A DNA stretch of 64,000 bases. Source: Coralloluteibacterium thermophilum. GTDB taxonomy: Bacteria > Pseudomonadota > Gammaproteobacteria > Xanthomonadales > Xanthomonadaceae. Every line of letters starts with the position of its first letter. The first letter of the stretch is position 1. This document shows positions 36,359-46,554 of the stretch, piece after piece. The notes under the pieces were generated by a model. It saw only the letters and a program-made list of their open reading frames with translations. It searched no databases and was not told where the DNA came from. The stretch spans positions 30,469 through 94,468 of the forward strand of contig NZ_JBHSGG010000030.1 in the NCBI RefSeq assembly GCF_042654365.1, given 5' to 3'. The position numbers and the translations under genes were made by a program.

Positions 36359-37123
36359 ATGCCCCCTTCCCCCTCCCGCGCCCTGCAGCGCGACAGCTTC
36401 ACCCTGACGCTCGGCGACGGCCGGGAGGTCGAGGTGGCGCGCGTGCGCGATCCGCGGGCGCGGCGGATCAAGCTCTCGGTCGACGAGCGCGGGGCGCGGC
36501 TGACCCTGCCGGCGCGCGCGTCGCCGGCGACCGCCGAGCGCTTCGCCGTGGCGCATCGCGACTGGCTCGCGGCGCAGTTGCTGCGCTTCGCGCCCGCCGA
36601 CGCCGCGCCGCCGTTCGCGCAGGGCGACCCCGGCCCGCTGCCGCTGCGCGGCCGTGCGCATCCCGTGCGCTGGGTGACGGCGCGCTACGTCGGCGTGACC
36701 CTCGCGGAGGACGGAGCTCTGGTGGTCGCCGCGCCGGAGCAGGCGCGCGAGGCGACGCTGCGGCGGGCTCTGCTCGAGTTCTACCGCGCACAGGCGCGTG
36801 CCGACGTGGGGCGCTGGCTGCCGCGCTACCTCGACGGCCTGCCGCGCCCGCCGCGCGTCGTCTCCTTCAAGGTCCTGTCCTCGCTGTGGGGCTCGCTGAG
36901 CCCGTCCGGCGCGGTCTCGCTGGATCTCGCGCTGGTGCTGGGCCCGCCGGACGCCTTCGAGTACGTGCTGGTGCACGAGCTCTGCCACCTGATCCACGCC
37001 GACCATTCGCCGCGGTTCTGGCTCGAGGTCGAGCGCCGCTGCCCCGACTGGCGCAGGCATCGCGCCTGGTTCCGCGAGCACGGTGCCGGGCTCAAGGCCG
37101 GGTTGCGCCGGTTGGTCGGCTAG
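36359..37123 (+). CDS. YgjP-like metallopeptidase (DUF45/M48-type)
   Basis: 254 residues. An N-terminal beta-rich domain (RRIKLSVDERGARLTLP) is followed by the zinc motif VLVHELCHLIHADHSPRFW: HELCH plus the third ligand His. This is the DUF45 (YgjP/WssM) family, presumed cytosolic metal-dependent peptidases. It starts directly after the heptamer repeats, so its promoter probably lies within or before them. It is convergent with an alpha/beta hydrolase. Confidence 0.9.
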   Translation: MPPSPSRALQRDSFTLTLGDGREVEVARVRDPRARRIKLSVDERGARLTLPARASPATAERFAVAHRDWLAAQLLRFAPADAAPPFAQGDPGPLPLRGRAHPVRWVTARYVGVTLAEDGALVVAAPEQAREATLRRALLEFYRAQARADVGRWLPRYLDGLPRPPRVVSFKVLSSLWGSLSPSGAVSLDLALVLGPPDAFEYVLVHELCHLIHADHSPRFWLEVERRCPDWRRHRAWFREHGAGLKAGLRRLVG

Positions 37124-37164
37124 CGCGGCGCCGGGGCTTCCGCGCCCGCTCCCGACCCGGCCGC

Positions 37165-38016
37165 TCAGGCCCGCGCGGCGCCGAGCACGTCCGCGAGGGC
37201 GGCGGCGACCGCGGCCGGCGTCTCCATGTGCAGGTGGTGGTGGCCGGGCAGCACCGTGCAGGCGCCGTCCCGCAGGCAGGCCAGGCGCGCGTCGCGGACC
37301 GCCTGCGCGAGCGCGGGCAGGGTCTCCGTCGCGGCGACCACGCGGACCGGACAGGCGATCGCGCCCAGGAGGGCGCGCACCGCGGCCTCCTCCATCCGCA
37401 GCGGGCTGGGCCAGGTCAGGCGCGGGTCGCTGGCCCAGACGAAGCCGCCGTCCACGGCGCGCGTGCCGCGCTCGACCAAGAGGCGTGCGGCGGTCTCGCT
37501 CAGGCCGTTGGCCTGGATGCGGGCGCGGCAGGCGACGTCGAGGTCGGCGAACACGCGCAGCGGACGCGGACGCGCGCGGCGACGCACGAAGGCGTCGCGC
37601 AGCCGCTCCGGCGCCTCCTCGGGCCGCCCCGAGAGCGGGCCGGCGGATTCGACCAGGGCGAGCGCGGCGATCCGCTCCGGCATCGCCACCGCGGCCATGA
37701 CCGCGACCGCACCACCGAGCGAGTGCCCGAGCAGGGCCACGGGCGCATGCCAGTCGAGCGCGTCGAGCACGGCCGCCACGTCGAGCAGGTACTCGACGAA
37801 GGTGTAGTCGGCGGCCGCGGCACGGTGGAAGGAGCGGCCGTGGCCGGCCAGGTCGATCGCGACCAGCTCGACCCCCGGCAGGTGCGCGGCCAGCGGCAGG
37901 AAGCTCGCGGCGTTGTCGAGCCAGCCGTGCAGGGCGAGCACCCGCGGCATGCCCGGCGCGCCCTGGCGCAGGGCGGCGATGCGGCCGCGCGGCGTGTCGA
38001 GGACGACGTCGCGCAT
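37165..38016 (-). CDS. Alpha/beta-fold hydrolase
   Basis: 283 residues. LALHGWLDNAASF gives the oxyanion motif, GHSLGGAVAVM the nucleophile elbow (Ser in GHSLG), and GHHHLHMETP the catalytic His near the end. An acidic residue is expected in the ADLDV or VVAATETLP region. It is an esterase/lipase-like enzyme of unknown substrate. Its start is 133 bases downstream of hemH on the same strand; that gap shows no clear promoter. Confidence 0.88.
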   Translation of the reverse strand: MRDVVLDTPRGRIAALRQGAPGMPRVLALHGWLDNAASFLPLAAHLPGVELVAIDLAGHGRSFHRAAAADYTFVEYLLDVAAVLDALDWHAPVALLGHSLGGAVAVMAAVAMPERIAALALVESAGPLSGRPEEAPERLRDAFVRRRARPRPLRVFADLDVACRARIQANGLSETAARLLVERGTRAVDGGFVWASDPRLTWPSPLRMEEAAVRALLGAIACPVRVVAATETLPALAQAVRDARLACLRDGACTVLPGHHHLHMETPAAVAAALADVLGAARA

Positions 38017-38149
38017 CAGGACGCGCTCCCCGGGTCCGGGCGCGCATCGACCCGCGTGGCGGGACGGCGGCGCGGTGGAACAGCCCGCGGCCGGGGCCGC
38101 CCCCGCAGGCGCACCGCCGCGACAGGCATCGCGAAACCCACGCCCGCTC

Positions 38150-39130
38150 CTACAGCCCGGGCCAGCCCGCGCCCTCGCGGCGCAGCAGGCCGGCGAGCGC
38201 CGCGGCGTGGGCGGGGCTGTCGTTCAGGGCCGGGATGTAGCGCAGGCGCTCGCCGCCGGCCTCGCGGAAGAGTTCGGCGTTCTGCATGGCGATCTCCTCC
38301 AGCGTCTCCAGGCAGTCCACCGCGAAGCCGGGGCAGACCACGTCCACGTTGCGCACGCCGGCCTTCGCCAGCTCGACGAGGGTGGCGTCCGTGGCCGGCT
38401 CCAGCCAGGCCTCGCGGCCGAAGCGCGACTGGTAGGTCAGGCGCCAGTCCTGCGCGTCGAGGCCCAGGCGCTCGGCGACCGCGCGGCTGGAGGCCTCGCA
38501 CTGCTGCGGATAGGGATCGCCGGCGTCGGCGAAGCGCTGCGGCAGCCCGTGGTAGGAGAACAGCAGCCGCTCGCCGGCGCCTTCGCGCGCGCGCCAGTCG
38601 GCGATGCTGGCGGCGACCGCGTCCAGCCAGGCCGGCAGCAGGTGGTAGTCGCCGACGAAGCGGAGGTCCGGCACCCAGGGCCAGCGCCTGAACTCGCGCG
38701 CAATGCGGTCGAGCACCGAGGCCGCCGTGCTCTGCGAATACTGCGGATACAGCGGCAGCACCAGCAGGCGGCGCATGCCGGCCTCGCGCAGCGCGCGCAG
38801 CACGTCGGGCACGGAGGGATTGCCGTAGCGCATCGCCAGCCGCACCGCCGCGCCCGGCAGTTCGGCCGCCACCGCGCGGGCGAGCCCGGTGGAGAGGGCC
38901 AGCAGCGGCGAGCCGTCCTCGCGCCAGATCTCGGCGTACTTCTTCGCCACCCGCGGCGAGCGCAGCGGCAGGATGGCTCCGTGCAGCACCGGGCACCACA
39001 CCCACCGGCTGAGGTCGACCACCCGGTAGTCGTGCAGGAACTCGCCGAGGTAGCGCCGCACCGCGGGCGCGGTCGGCGCGTCGGGCGTGCCGAGATTGAC
39101 CAGCAGCACGGCGGTGCCGGACTGGGACAT
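38150..39130 (-). CDS. hemH: Ferrochelatase
   Basis: 326 residues, inserting Fe2+ into protoporphyrin IX in the last step of haem synthesis. The N-terminus TAVLLVNLGTPDAP is typical. YPQYSQSTAASV, FSYHGLPQRF (catalytic His) and VVCPGFAVDCLETLEEI with Glu are the ferrochelatase signatures. GGAG precedes the ATG; TAGAAT (minus strand, 39175-39180) is a probable -10. Confidence 0.97.
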   Translation of the reverse strand: MSQSGTAVLLVNLGTPDAPTAPAVRRYLGEFLHDYRVVDLSRWVWCPVLHGAILPLRSPRVAKKYAEIWREDGSPLLALSTGLARAVAAELPGAAVRLAMRYGNPSVPDVLRALREAGMRRLLVLPLYPQYSQSTAASVLDRIAREFRRWPWVPDLRFVGDYHLLPAWLDAVAASIADWRAREGAGERLLFSYHGLPQRFADAGDPYPQQCEASSRAVAERLGLDAQDWRLTYQSRFGREAWLEPATDATLVELAKAGVRNVDVVCPGFAVDCLETLEEIAMQNAELFREAGGERLRYIPALNDSPAHAAALAGLLRREGAGWPGL

Positions 39131-39314
39131 GGGGAACTCCGGAAGGATCGGGGCGCGCTGGCGCGACGGGGGCTATTCTAAGCGGCGCATGCCGGAGCGC
39201 CCGCCGCGGCGTCCGGCACGGCGCGTTCCCCTCGTGCGGTACCGTCAGATGCGATTTATCCGCGCTGCGACAGAATCCGCCGCGCGTCGCCCCCTTCACC
39301 CAATGGAGACCTGC

Positions 39315-40184
39315 ATGCGCCTTCCGGCTCGAATCCTGGCCCTTCCCGTCCTGCTGGCGCTCGCCGGCACCGCGGACGCAGGCCCCCGCGAGGACCAGCG
39401 CGCGATCGAGGCGGTCCAGGTCCTCGACACCCTGATGCAGGTGCCGGAGAGCGCGATCCCGGAGGCGCTGCTGCGCGAGGCGCAGGCGGTCGCGGTCTTC
39501 CCCAACGTGGTCAAGGCCGGCCTCATCATCGGCGGCCGCCGCGGCCACGGCCTGATCTCGGTGCGCTCGCCGGACGGCACCTGGTCGCACCCGAGCTTCA
39601 TCACCCTGACCGGCGGCAGCATCGGCTTCCAGGCCGGCGTGCAGGGCAGCGACCTGGTGCTGGTGTTCCGCAGCCAGCGCGGCGTGGATTCCATCGTGCA
39701 CGGCAAGTTCACCCTGGGCGCGGACGCCGCCGTCGCCGCCGGCCCGGTCGGCCGCATGGCCCAGGCCTCGACCGACGAGCAGCTGCGCGCCGAGATCCTC
39801 GCCTACGCGCGCTCGCGCGGCCTGTTCGCCGGCATCGCCATCGACGGCGCGGTCATGTCCATCGACCACCGCTCCAACCAGGGCGCCTACGGCCCCAACA
39901 CCACGCCGCGGGCGGTGTTCGAGAACCGCGTCGGCGCCGCCTCGACGCCCATCGTCGACTTCCGCGACCGCCTGGAGGAGTACAGCCAGCCGCGCGGCGC
40001 CGGCCGCGTGACCACGCCCGCCGGCACCGGCGGCCAGCCGCTGGAGCTGCGCACCATTCCCGCCGACGAGCCGCCCGCGGCGACCGAGGCCATCCCGCTG
40101 CAGCAGGGCCCGGCGCCGACCCAGGGCTTCGAGCCGGTTCCGGAGCCGCAGCCCCTGCCCGAGGACGACCGCGGCGGCTGGTGA
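39315..40184 (+). CDS. SYLF-domain (Ysc84-like) lipid-binding protein
   Basis: 289 residues with a signal peptide (MRLPARILALPVLLALAGTADA). The SYLF domain follows (about 35-205, IPEALLREAQAVAVFPNVVKAGLIIGGRRGHGLISVR, GGSIGFQAGVQGSDLVLVF), and then a Pro-rich C-terminal tail. SYLF domains bind phospholipid and occur in exported bacterial proteins of unknown role. ATG at 39315 is preferred over 39303 because GGAGA lies at the right distance. The 184-bp gap upstream holds the hemH promoter and a CAGAAT hexamer (39271-39276). Confidence 0.88.
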   Translation: MRLPARILALPVLLALAGTADAGPREDQRAIEAVQVLDTLMQVPESAIPEALLREAQAVAVFPNVVKAGLIIGGRRGHGLISVRSPDGTWSHPSFITLTGGSIGFQAGVQGSDLVLVFRSQRGVDSIVHGKFTLGADAAVAAGPVGRMAQASTDEQLRAEILAYARSRGLFAGIAIDGAVMSIDHRSNQGAYGPNTTPRAVFENRVGAASTPIVDFRDRLEEYSQPRGAGRVTTPAGTGGQPLELRTIPADEPPAATEAIPLQQGPAPTQGFEPVPEPQPLPEDDRGGW

Positions 40185-40257
40185 CGGCCGGAGTCACGGT
40201 GCCGGAACGGGGCGTGCGGTATCCTCACGCTCCGTTTTCCCTCCGCAGTGACCTCCC

Positions 40258-40512
40258 ATGGGTTCCTTCAGCATCTGGCACTGGCTCGTCGTCCTGGTGG
40301 TCGTCCTGCTGGTCTTCGGCACCAAGCGCCTCCGCAACATCGGCGAGGACCTCGGCAGCGCCATCAAGGGCTTCCGCAAGGGCATGAACGACGCCGACGC
40401 CGAGTCCGGCAAGCCGGCCGCCCGCCTCGGCGACGACAAGGACGCCCTGAGCCCCGAGCAGCGCGCGGCCCGCGACGCCGCCCGCGAGCGCGACGTCCCG
40501 CCGCGCGACTGA
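40258..40512 (+). CDS. tatA: Sec-independent protein translocase TatA
   Basis: 84 residues: one membrane helix (SIWHWLVVLVVVLLVFGTKRL), the hinge FGTKRLRNIGEDLGSAIKGFRKG, then a polar tail. It forms the pore-building oligomer of the twin-arginine system for folded proteins. It is the first gene of tatABC; TATCCT ends 32 bases before the ATG. Confidence 0.96.
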   Translation: MGSFSIWHWLVVLVVVLLVFGTKRLRNIGEDLGSAIKGFRKGMNDADAESGKPAARLGDDKDALSPEQRAARDAARERDVPPRD

Positions 40513-40531
40513 TCGCGCGGTCCCGCCGGTC

Positions 40532-40960
40532 ATGTTCGGGATCAGCTTCACCGAGCTGCTGATCATCGGCGTCATCGCCCTGCTCGTGCTCGGCCCGGAG
40601 CGGCTGCCGCGGGCGGCGCGCTTCGCCGGGCTGTGGGTGCGGCGCGCCCGCGCGCAGTGGGATTCGGTGCGCACCGAGCTCGAGCGCGAGCTGGCGGCGG
40701 ACGACCTCAAGCGCAGCATCGGCGAACAGACCCGGTCGCTGCGGGAACAGGCCCGCGAGCTGGGCGAGGCGCTCAAGCAGGACACCGCCGGCGTCCGCGC
40801 CGCGGCCGAGGACGGCCGGCGCGAGCTGGAGGCCGCGACCCGCGCGGGCGAGGAGGCGCTGCAGGCACCGCCGCCGCCCGCCACCCCGCCCGCGCCGCCG
40901 GCCGACGACGACGCCGCGGCGCCACGCCCCCGCCAGGATTCCGGACACCCCAGCCCATGA
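40532..40960 (+). CDS. tatB: Sec-independent protein translocase TatB
   Basis: 142 residues: MFGISFTELLIIGVIALLVLGPERLPRAAR is the TatB helix and hinge with Glu8. A long amphipathic region and a Pro/Asp-rich tail follow. TatB with TatC receives twin-arginine signal peptides. It starts 19 bases after tatA and overlaps tatC by four bases (ATGA). Confidence 0.96.
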   Translation: MFGISFTELLIIGVIALLVLGPERLPRAARFAGLWVRRARAQWDSVRTELERELAADDLKRSIGEQTRSLREQARELGEALKQDTAGVRAAAEDGRRELEAATRAGEEALQAPPPPATPPAPPADDDAAAPRPRQDSGHPSP

Positions 40961-41712
40961 ACGACATGGCCCCCGACGACCGCGAGGAGAGCCTGCTCTC
41001 CCACCTCGTCGAGCTACGCACGCGCCTGCTGAAGGCGGTCGCGGCGGTCGTGCTCGTGCTGATCGCCCTACTGCCGTTCGCGCAGCAGCTCTACACCTGG
41101 CTGTCGGACCCGCTGGTCGCGCGGCTGCCGGCCGGCAGCCAGCTCGTCGCCATCGAGGTCGCCTCGCCGTTCTTCGCGCCGATCAAGCTGGCCTTCTTCG
41201 TGGCGGTGATCCTCGCCATGCCCGTCGTGCTCTACCAGCTCTGGGCCTTCGTCGCGCCGGGGCTGTACCGGCACGAGAAGCGCCTCGCCATGCCGCTGCT
41301 GGTCTCGGCCACGCTGCTGTTCTACGCGGGCTGCGCCTTCGCGTACTACCTCGTGCTGCCGGTGGTGTTCGGCTTCCTGACCTCGGTCACGCCGGAGAAC
41401 GTGGCGATGATGACCGACATCAGCCGCTACCTCGACTTCGTGATGATGCTGTTCCTGGCCTTCGGCGCCAGCTTCGAGGTGCCGGTGGCGGTGGTCATCC
41501 TGGCCGCGCTGGGCGTGGTCGACATCGCCCAGCTCAAGCAGGCGCGCGGCTACGTGGTCGTCGGCGCCTTCGTCGTCGCGGCGATCCTGACCCCGCCGGA
41601 CGTGATCTCGCAGCTCATGCTCGCCATCCCCATGTGCCTGCTCTACGAGCTGGGGATCGTCGCCGCACGCTTCGTCAGACCCCAGGATGCCGCCGCGGCC
41701 CGAGCCCGCTGA
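40957..41712 (+). CDS. tatC: Sec-independent protein translocase TatC
   Basis: 251 residues with six membrane helices. It has LLSHLVELRTRLLKA at the start, the ASPFFAPIKLAFFVA and PGLYRHEKR motifs, and LTPPDVISQ near the end, all TatC signatures. It is the signal-peptide receptor of the twin-arginine system. Its last 26 bases overlap the next gene, an RDD protein. Confidence 0.97.
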   Translation: MNDMAPDDREESLLSHLVELRTRLLKAVAAVVLVLIALLPFAQQLYTWLSDPLVARLPAGSQLVAIEVASPFFAPIKLAFFVAVILAMPVVLYQLWAFVAPGLYRHEKRLAMPLLVSATLLFYAGCAFAYYLVLPVVFGFLTSVTPENVAMMTDISRYLDFVMMLFLAFGASFEVPVAVVILAALGVVDIAQLKQARGYVVVGAFVVAAILTPPDVISQLMLAIPMCLLYELGIVAARFVRPQDAAAARAR

Positions 41713-42385
41713 GCCTGCGGCGGGCTTCTGGCCGCGCTGGCTGGCGTGGTCGCTGGACGCATCGGCGGTCGCGCCGCTGGCGGCGCTGCTGGCCTGGTGG
41801 CCCCTGCGGCCGGCCGTGCACGGGATCGACGCCGCCCTGCTGCGGCTGCGCGGCACGCTGGACGCCGCGCTCGACCGCCTGCTGATGGCGGGTGATGCCC
41901 TCCCCACGCCGCAGGCCCTGCTGTCCGCACTGGCGCGCGACCCGGCGGTGCAGGCGGCGGCCCTGGACCTCAATTCCGCCCTGCTGCACGCCCTCGCGCT
42001 GGCGCTGGGCGCCTGGCTGGCGGTCGCCGCGGCGTGGTGGATCGGATTCGAGGCCGCGCGCGGCGCCACGCCGGGCAAGCGCCTCGTCGGCATCGCGGTG
42101 CGCACGCGGACAGGGGCGCGGCCGGGGCTGCGTACCGCCGCACTGCGCTTCGCCGCCGGCGGGCTGTCGTGGCTGAGCCTCAACCTGGGCCACGCCATGG
42201 CCGCGCTCGCCCCGGCGCATCGCGCACTGCACGACCGCATCGCCGGTACCTCCGTGGTGCACGTCGACGCCGATGCGCAGCGCATGCCCCGCTGGGGCTG
42301 GCCCCTGATCGGCATGCAGGCCAGCGCCGCGATGCTGGCGCTGGCCTGGCTTGCACTGCGCTGGCTTCAGGCGGTCGCCGCCTGA
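41687..42385 (+). CDS. RDD-family membrane protein
   Basis: 232 residues. WPRWLAWSLDASAVAPLAALL is the RDD core (Arg-Asp-type helix 1), further helices lie at about 95-120 and 210-230, and GKRLVGIAVR and ALHDRIAGTSVV are the typical RDD C-terminal words. Function is unknown. The start lies 26 bases inside tatC, so it is read from the tat transcript. Confidence 0.87.
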   Translation: MPPRPEPAEPAAGFWPRWLAWSLDASAVAPLAALLAWWPLRPAVHGIDAALLRLRGTLDAALDRLLMAGDALPTPQALLSALARDPAVQAAALDLNSALLHALALALGAWLAVAAAWWIGFEAARGATPGKRLVGIAVRTRTGARPGLRTAALRFAAGGLSWLSLNLGHAMAALAPAHRALHDRIAGTSVVHVDADAQRMPRWGWPLIGMQASAAMLALAWLALRWLQAVAA

Positions 42386-42398
42386 AGCCGGCCGCCTC

Positions 42399-42421
42399 GG
42401 CGCGACGGTGCAGGTCGCGCC
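42399..42421. terminator. Hairpin between convergent RDD and membrane-protein genes
   Basis: GGCGCGAC-GGTGCAG-GTCGCGCC, an 8-bp perfect stem lying in the 44-bp gap between the tat/RDD operon and the opposing gene. It is a bidirectional, non-U-run terminator candidate. Confidence 0.5.
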
Positions 42422-42429
42422 GGCGGGCC

Positions 42430-43257
42430 TCAGAACGCTGCGGTGGTCTCGTCCGGACCGGACGACGCCGCCGTCGGGGCCTGCGGGTCGAGCTCGAAGA
42501 TCTCGCTGGCGGCGCGGTACATGGACGGGCCGACCAGGATCATGACGACCGCGAGCATCACCGCGTTGACCACGATCTGCACGACCAGGCCGAGGCCGGC
42601 GCCCAGCAGGCCGCCGAGAACGCCGACGATGCCGGCCGCGATCGTCAGCACCAGGCCGATCACGATCCAGCACAGCAGGTTGACGATCAGGGCGCCGATG
42701 TTGGCCCACATCGCCGAGAAGGCGCGGCGGATCGCGGTCCAGCCGCTCAGGCTCTCGTCGAGCATGGCCAGCGGCGTGGCGAGGAACAGGGTCCACCACA
42801 GCAGCAGGCCCACCGGGATGGCGACCACCATCGCCTTGAGCACGCCGGCGAGGAGGGCCATCGTCTCCGCCTGGCTCGGCTCGTTGCCGGCCATGATGCT
42901 CATCAGCGGCTGCACGCCCACCAGGCCCAGGAACACGACGAGGAGCACGAGGCTGACCACGACGTTGACGACGACGATCGGCAGCAGCCGCAGGAAGGCG
43001 CCCGGCCGCGAGAAGCCATCGAACACCTGCCCGATCTGGGCCGGCCGGCCCTCGACCTGGTCGCGCGTGGCGCTGACCATGCCGGCGTAGAACACGTGGT
43101 TCAGCATCCCCACGACGAGATTGAGGAGCGGCAGGGCGCCGATCGCCCCGAACACCACGGCGATGCCGGCGAAGCTGCCGAAGTTCTGGCGCACCACGTC
43201 GAACCCTTCGACGATCCAACCCGCGCCGCGGCCGGCGCCAACCTTGCGATGACTCAT
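42430..43257 (-). CDS. Polytopic membrane protein of unknown function
   Basis: 275 residues with five to six hydrophobic segments (FAGIAVVFGAIGALPLLNLVVGML, LLPIVVVNVVVSLVLLVVFLGLV, VVAIPVGLLLWWTLFLATPLAML and others). An N-terminal GAGRGAGWIVEGFDVVRQNFG and a central DESLSGWTAIRRAFSAMWAN resemble the BPSS1780-type family of membrane proteins. No function is known. GGGAG precedes the ATG at 43257. It is divergent from glyQ. Confidence 0.82.
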   Translation of the reverse strand: MSHRKVGAGRGAGWIVEGFDVVRQNFGSFAGIAVVFGAIGALPLLNLVVGMLNHVFYAGMVSATRDQVEGRPAQIGQVFDGFSRPGAFLRLLPIVVVNVVVSLVLLVVFLGLVGVQPLMSIMAGNEPSQAETMALLAGVLKAMVVAIPVGLLLWWTLFLATPLAMLDESLSGWTAIRRAFSAMWANIGALIVNLLCWIVIGLVLTIAAGIVGVLGGLLGAGLGLVVQIVVNAVMLAVVMILVGPSMYRAASEIFELDPQAPTAASSGPDETTAAF

Positions 43258-43409
43258 TTCTGCTCCCTGTGGGTGGTCGGCGCGGCCATCCCCATTGCGG
43301 CCGCGCACGGGCTCGCACTCTACACGCCGGCGGTGGCGGCCGGCAGGCGCCGTGCAGGCGGCCGCGGCGGCGCGGCTATACTGGCCCGCTGCCACCCGCG
43401 ACACCTTCC

Positions 43410-44321
<912 letters not shown>

Positions 44322-44371
44322 GCCGCCGCGCCCGCCCTCCTCCTTCCACCGACTCCGACACCCGCGCAGCG

Positions 44372-46471
44372 ATGAGCGACCGCAAATCCCTCCTGATCGA
44401 ACTCGGCACCGAGGAACTCCCGGTCACCGCCCTGCCCGGCCTGGCGCAGGCCTTCTTCGAAGGCGTGGTCGGCGGGCTCGAAAAGCGCGGCATCGCCCTC
44501 GCCCGGGCCGGCGCGCGCGCGCTGTACACGCCGCGGCGGCTCGCCGTGCTGGTGCCGGAGGTCGCGCTGCGCCAGGCCGACGCCACGGACGAGCAGCTCG
44601 GCCCGCCGGCCTCGGCGGGCTGGGACGCCGGCGGCGCGCCGACCCCTGCCCTGCTCGGCTTCGCCCAGCGTTGCGGGATCGAGCCCTCGGCGGTGCAGAC
44701 CCGGCAGACGCCCAAGGGCGAGCGCCTGTTCGCGCAGGTGTTCCGTCCCGGTGCGGCCACCGCGACCCTGCTGCCGGCCATCGTCGGCGAGGCGCTCGCG
44801 GGCATGCCCATCCCCAAGCCCATGCGCTGGGGCGCGCACGAGATCGCCTTCGCGCGGCCGGTGCACTGGCTGGTGATGCTGCTCGGCGATGCGGTCGTCG
44901 ACGGCGAGATCCTCGGCGTGCGCGCCGACCGCATGAGCCGCGGCCACCGCTTCATGCACGGCAAGCCGCTGTGGATCGGCAGCGCCGACGAGTACGTCGA
45001 GTGCCTGCGCTCGGGCTGCGTGCTGGTCGATCCCGACGAGCGCCGCGCGCGCATCGTCGCCGAGGTCGAGGCGGCCGCCGCCAGCGTCGGTGGGCGCGCG
45101 CGCATCGCCGAGGACAACCTCGCCCAGGTGAACTGCCTGGTGGAGTGGCCGAGCGCGGTGCTGTGCGGTTTCGAGCCGGAATTCCTGGAGGTGCCGGCCG
45201 AGGCGCTGGTCCTCACCATGGAGACCAACCAGAAGTTCTTCCCGGTCCTGGACGCCGAGGGCCGCATGAGCCGGCACTTCGTCGGCGTGGCCAACATCGA
45301 GTCCACCGACGTGGCCGAGGTGCGCAAGGGCTACGAGCGGGTGATCCGTCCGCGCTTCGCCGACGCGCGCTTCTTCTTCGACGAGGACCGCAAGCAGGGC
45401 CTGGCGTCGATGAACGCGGGCCTCGCCGGCGTCACCTACCAGCAGAAGCTGGGCAGCCATGCGGACAAGGTCGCGCGCGTGGCCGCCCTGGCGGAGACGC
45501 TGGCGCCGGCGGCCGGCGTGGACCCCGCCCTGGCGCGTCGCGCCGCGGAGCTGTCCAAGGCCGACCTGCAGTCGCGCATGGTCGGCGAGTTCCCCGAGCT
45601 GCAGGGCATCGCCGGCCGCGTCTACGCCGCGGGCGACGCCGCCCTGGCGGACCTGCCCGAGGCGCAGCGCGCCGGGCTCGCGCTGGCGCTCGACGAGGTC
45701 TACATGCCGCGCAACGCGGCCGACGCCGTGGCGGCGAGCCCGCTGGGCCGCCTGCTCGCCGTGGCCGAGCGCCTGGACACCCTCGCCGGCGGCTTCGCGG
45801 CCGGCCTGAAGCCGACCGGCAACAAGGATCCCTTCGCGCTGCGCCGCAACGCGCTGGGCCTGGCGCGCACGATCGTCGAGGGCGGCCTCGAACTCGACCT
45901 TCCGCAGGCGCTGCACGCCGCTGCCGCGGCCCAGCCCTGCGGCGAGGCGGACGCCATCGCCGCCGAGCTCTACGACTTCGTCCTCGACCGCCTGCGCGGC
46001 TACTACGCCGAGCGCGGCGTGCCGGCGACGCATTTCGAGGCGGTGATCCAGACCCGGCCGGCCTCGCTGGGCGACCTGGACCGCCGGCTCGACGCCATCG
46101 CCGAGTTCGCGAGACTGCCCGAGGCCGAGGCGCTGGCCGCGGCCAACAAGCGCATCGCCAACATCCTGCGCAAGGCCGAGGACGCGGTGCCCGCCGCCAT
46201 CGACCGCGCCCTGCTCAGCGAGCCCGCCGAGCAGGCGCTGGCCGAGTCCGTCGAGGCCGCCATCCGCGAGACCGACGAGGCGCTCGCCACCCGCGACTAC
46301 GTCGCCGTGCTGCGCCGGCTGGCCTGGCTGCGGGCCCCGGTCGACAGCTTCTTCGACGACGTGATGGTGATGGCGGAGGACGCCGCCGTCCGCGGCAACC
46401 GCCTGGCCCTGCTGCAGCGCCTGCGCGACCGTTTCGGCGCGGTGGCGGACGTGGCCCAGCTCTCCGGCTAG
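44372..46471 (+). CDS. glyS: Glycyl-tRNA synthetase beta subunit
   Basis: 699 residues, the tRNA-binding partner of GlyQ. It starts LLIELGTEELP, has KPMRWG, TMETNQKFFPVLD, GVANIES and the C-terminal anticodon-binding segment with FFDDVMVMAED. The E. coli protein has 689 residues. It is cotranscribed with glyQ. Confidence 0.98.
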   Translation: MSDRKSLLIELGTEELPVTALPGLAQAFFEGVVGGLEKRGIALARAGARALYTPRRLAVLVPEVALRQADATDEQLGPPASAGWDAGGAPTPALLGFAQRCGIEPSAVQTRQTPKGERLFAQVFRPGAATATLLPAIVGEALAGMPIPKPMRWGAHEIAFARPVHWLVMLLGDAVVDGEILGVRADRMSRGHRFMHGKPLWIGSADEYVECLRSGCVLVDPDERRARIVAEVEAAAASVGGRARIAEDNLAQVNCLVEWPSAVLCGFEPEFLEVPAEALVLTMETNQKFFPVLDAEGRMSRHFVGVANIESTDVAEVRKGYERVIRPRFADARFFFDEDRKQGLASMNAGLAGVTYQQKLGSHADKVARVAALAETLAPAAGVDPALARRAAELSKADLQSRMVGEFPELQGIAGRVYAAGDAALADLPEAQRAGLALALDEVYMPRNAADAVAASPLGRLLAVAERLDTLAGGFAAGLKPTGNKDPFALRRNALGLARTIVEGGLELDLPQALHAAAAAQPCGEADAIAAELYDFVLDRLRGYYAERGVPATHFEAVIQTRPASLGDLDRRLDAIAEFARLPEAEALAAANKRIANILRKAEDAVPAAIDRALLSEPAEQALAESVEAAIRETDEALATRDYVAVLRRLAWLRAPVDSFFDDVMVMAEDAAVRGNRLALLQRLRDRFGAVADVAQLSG

Positions 46472-46554
46472 CGCCGGCGGGCCCCGACGACGGGCGGAAG
46501 GCCGCGGCGCCGCCTCGGACCTCGTGTTCACATCGCGGAGGCTAGAACCCGCCG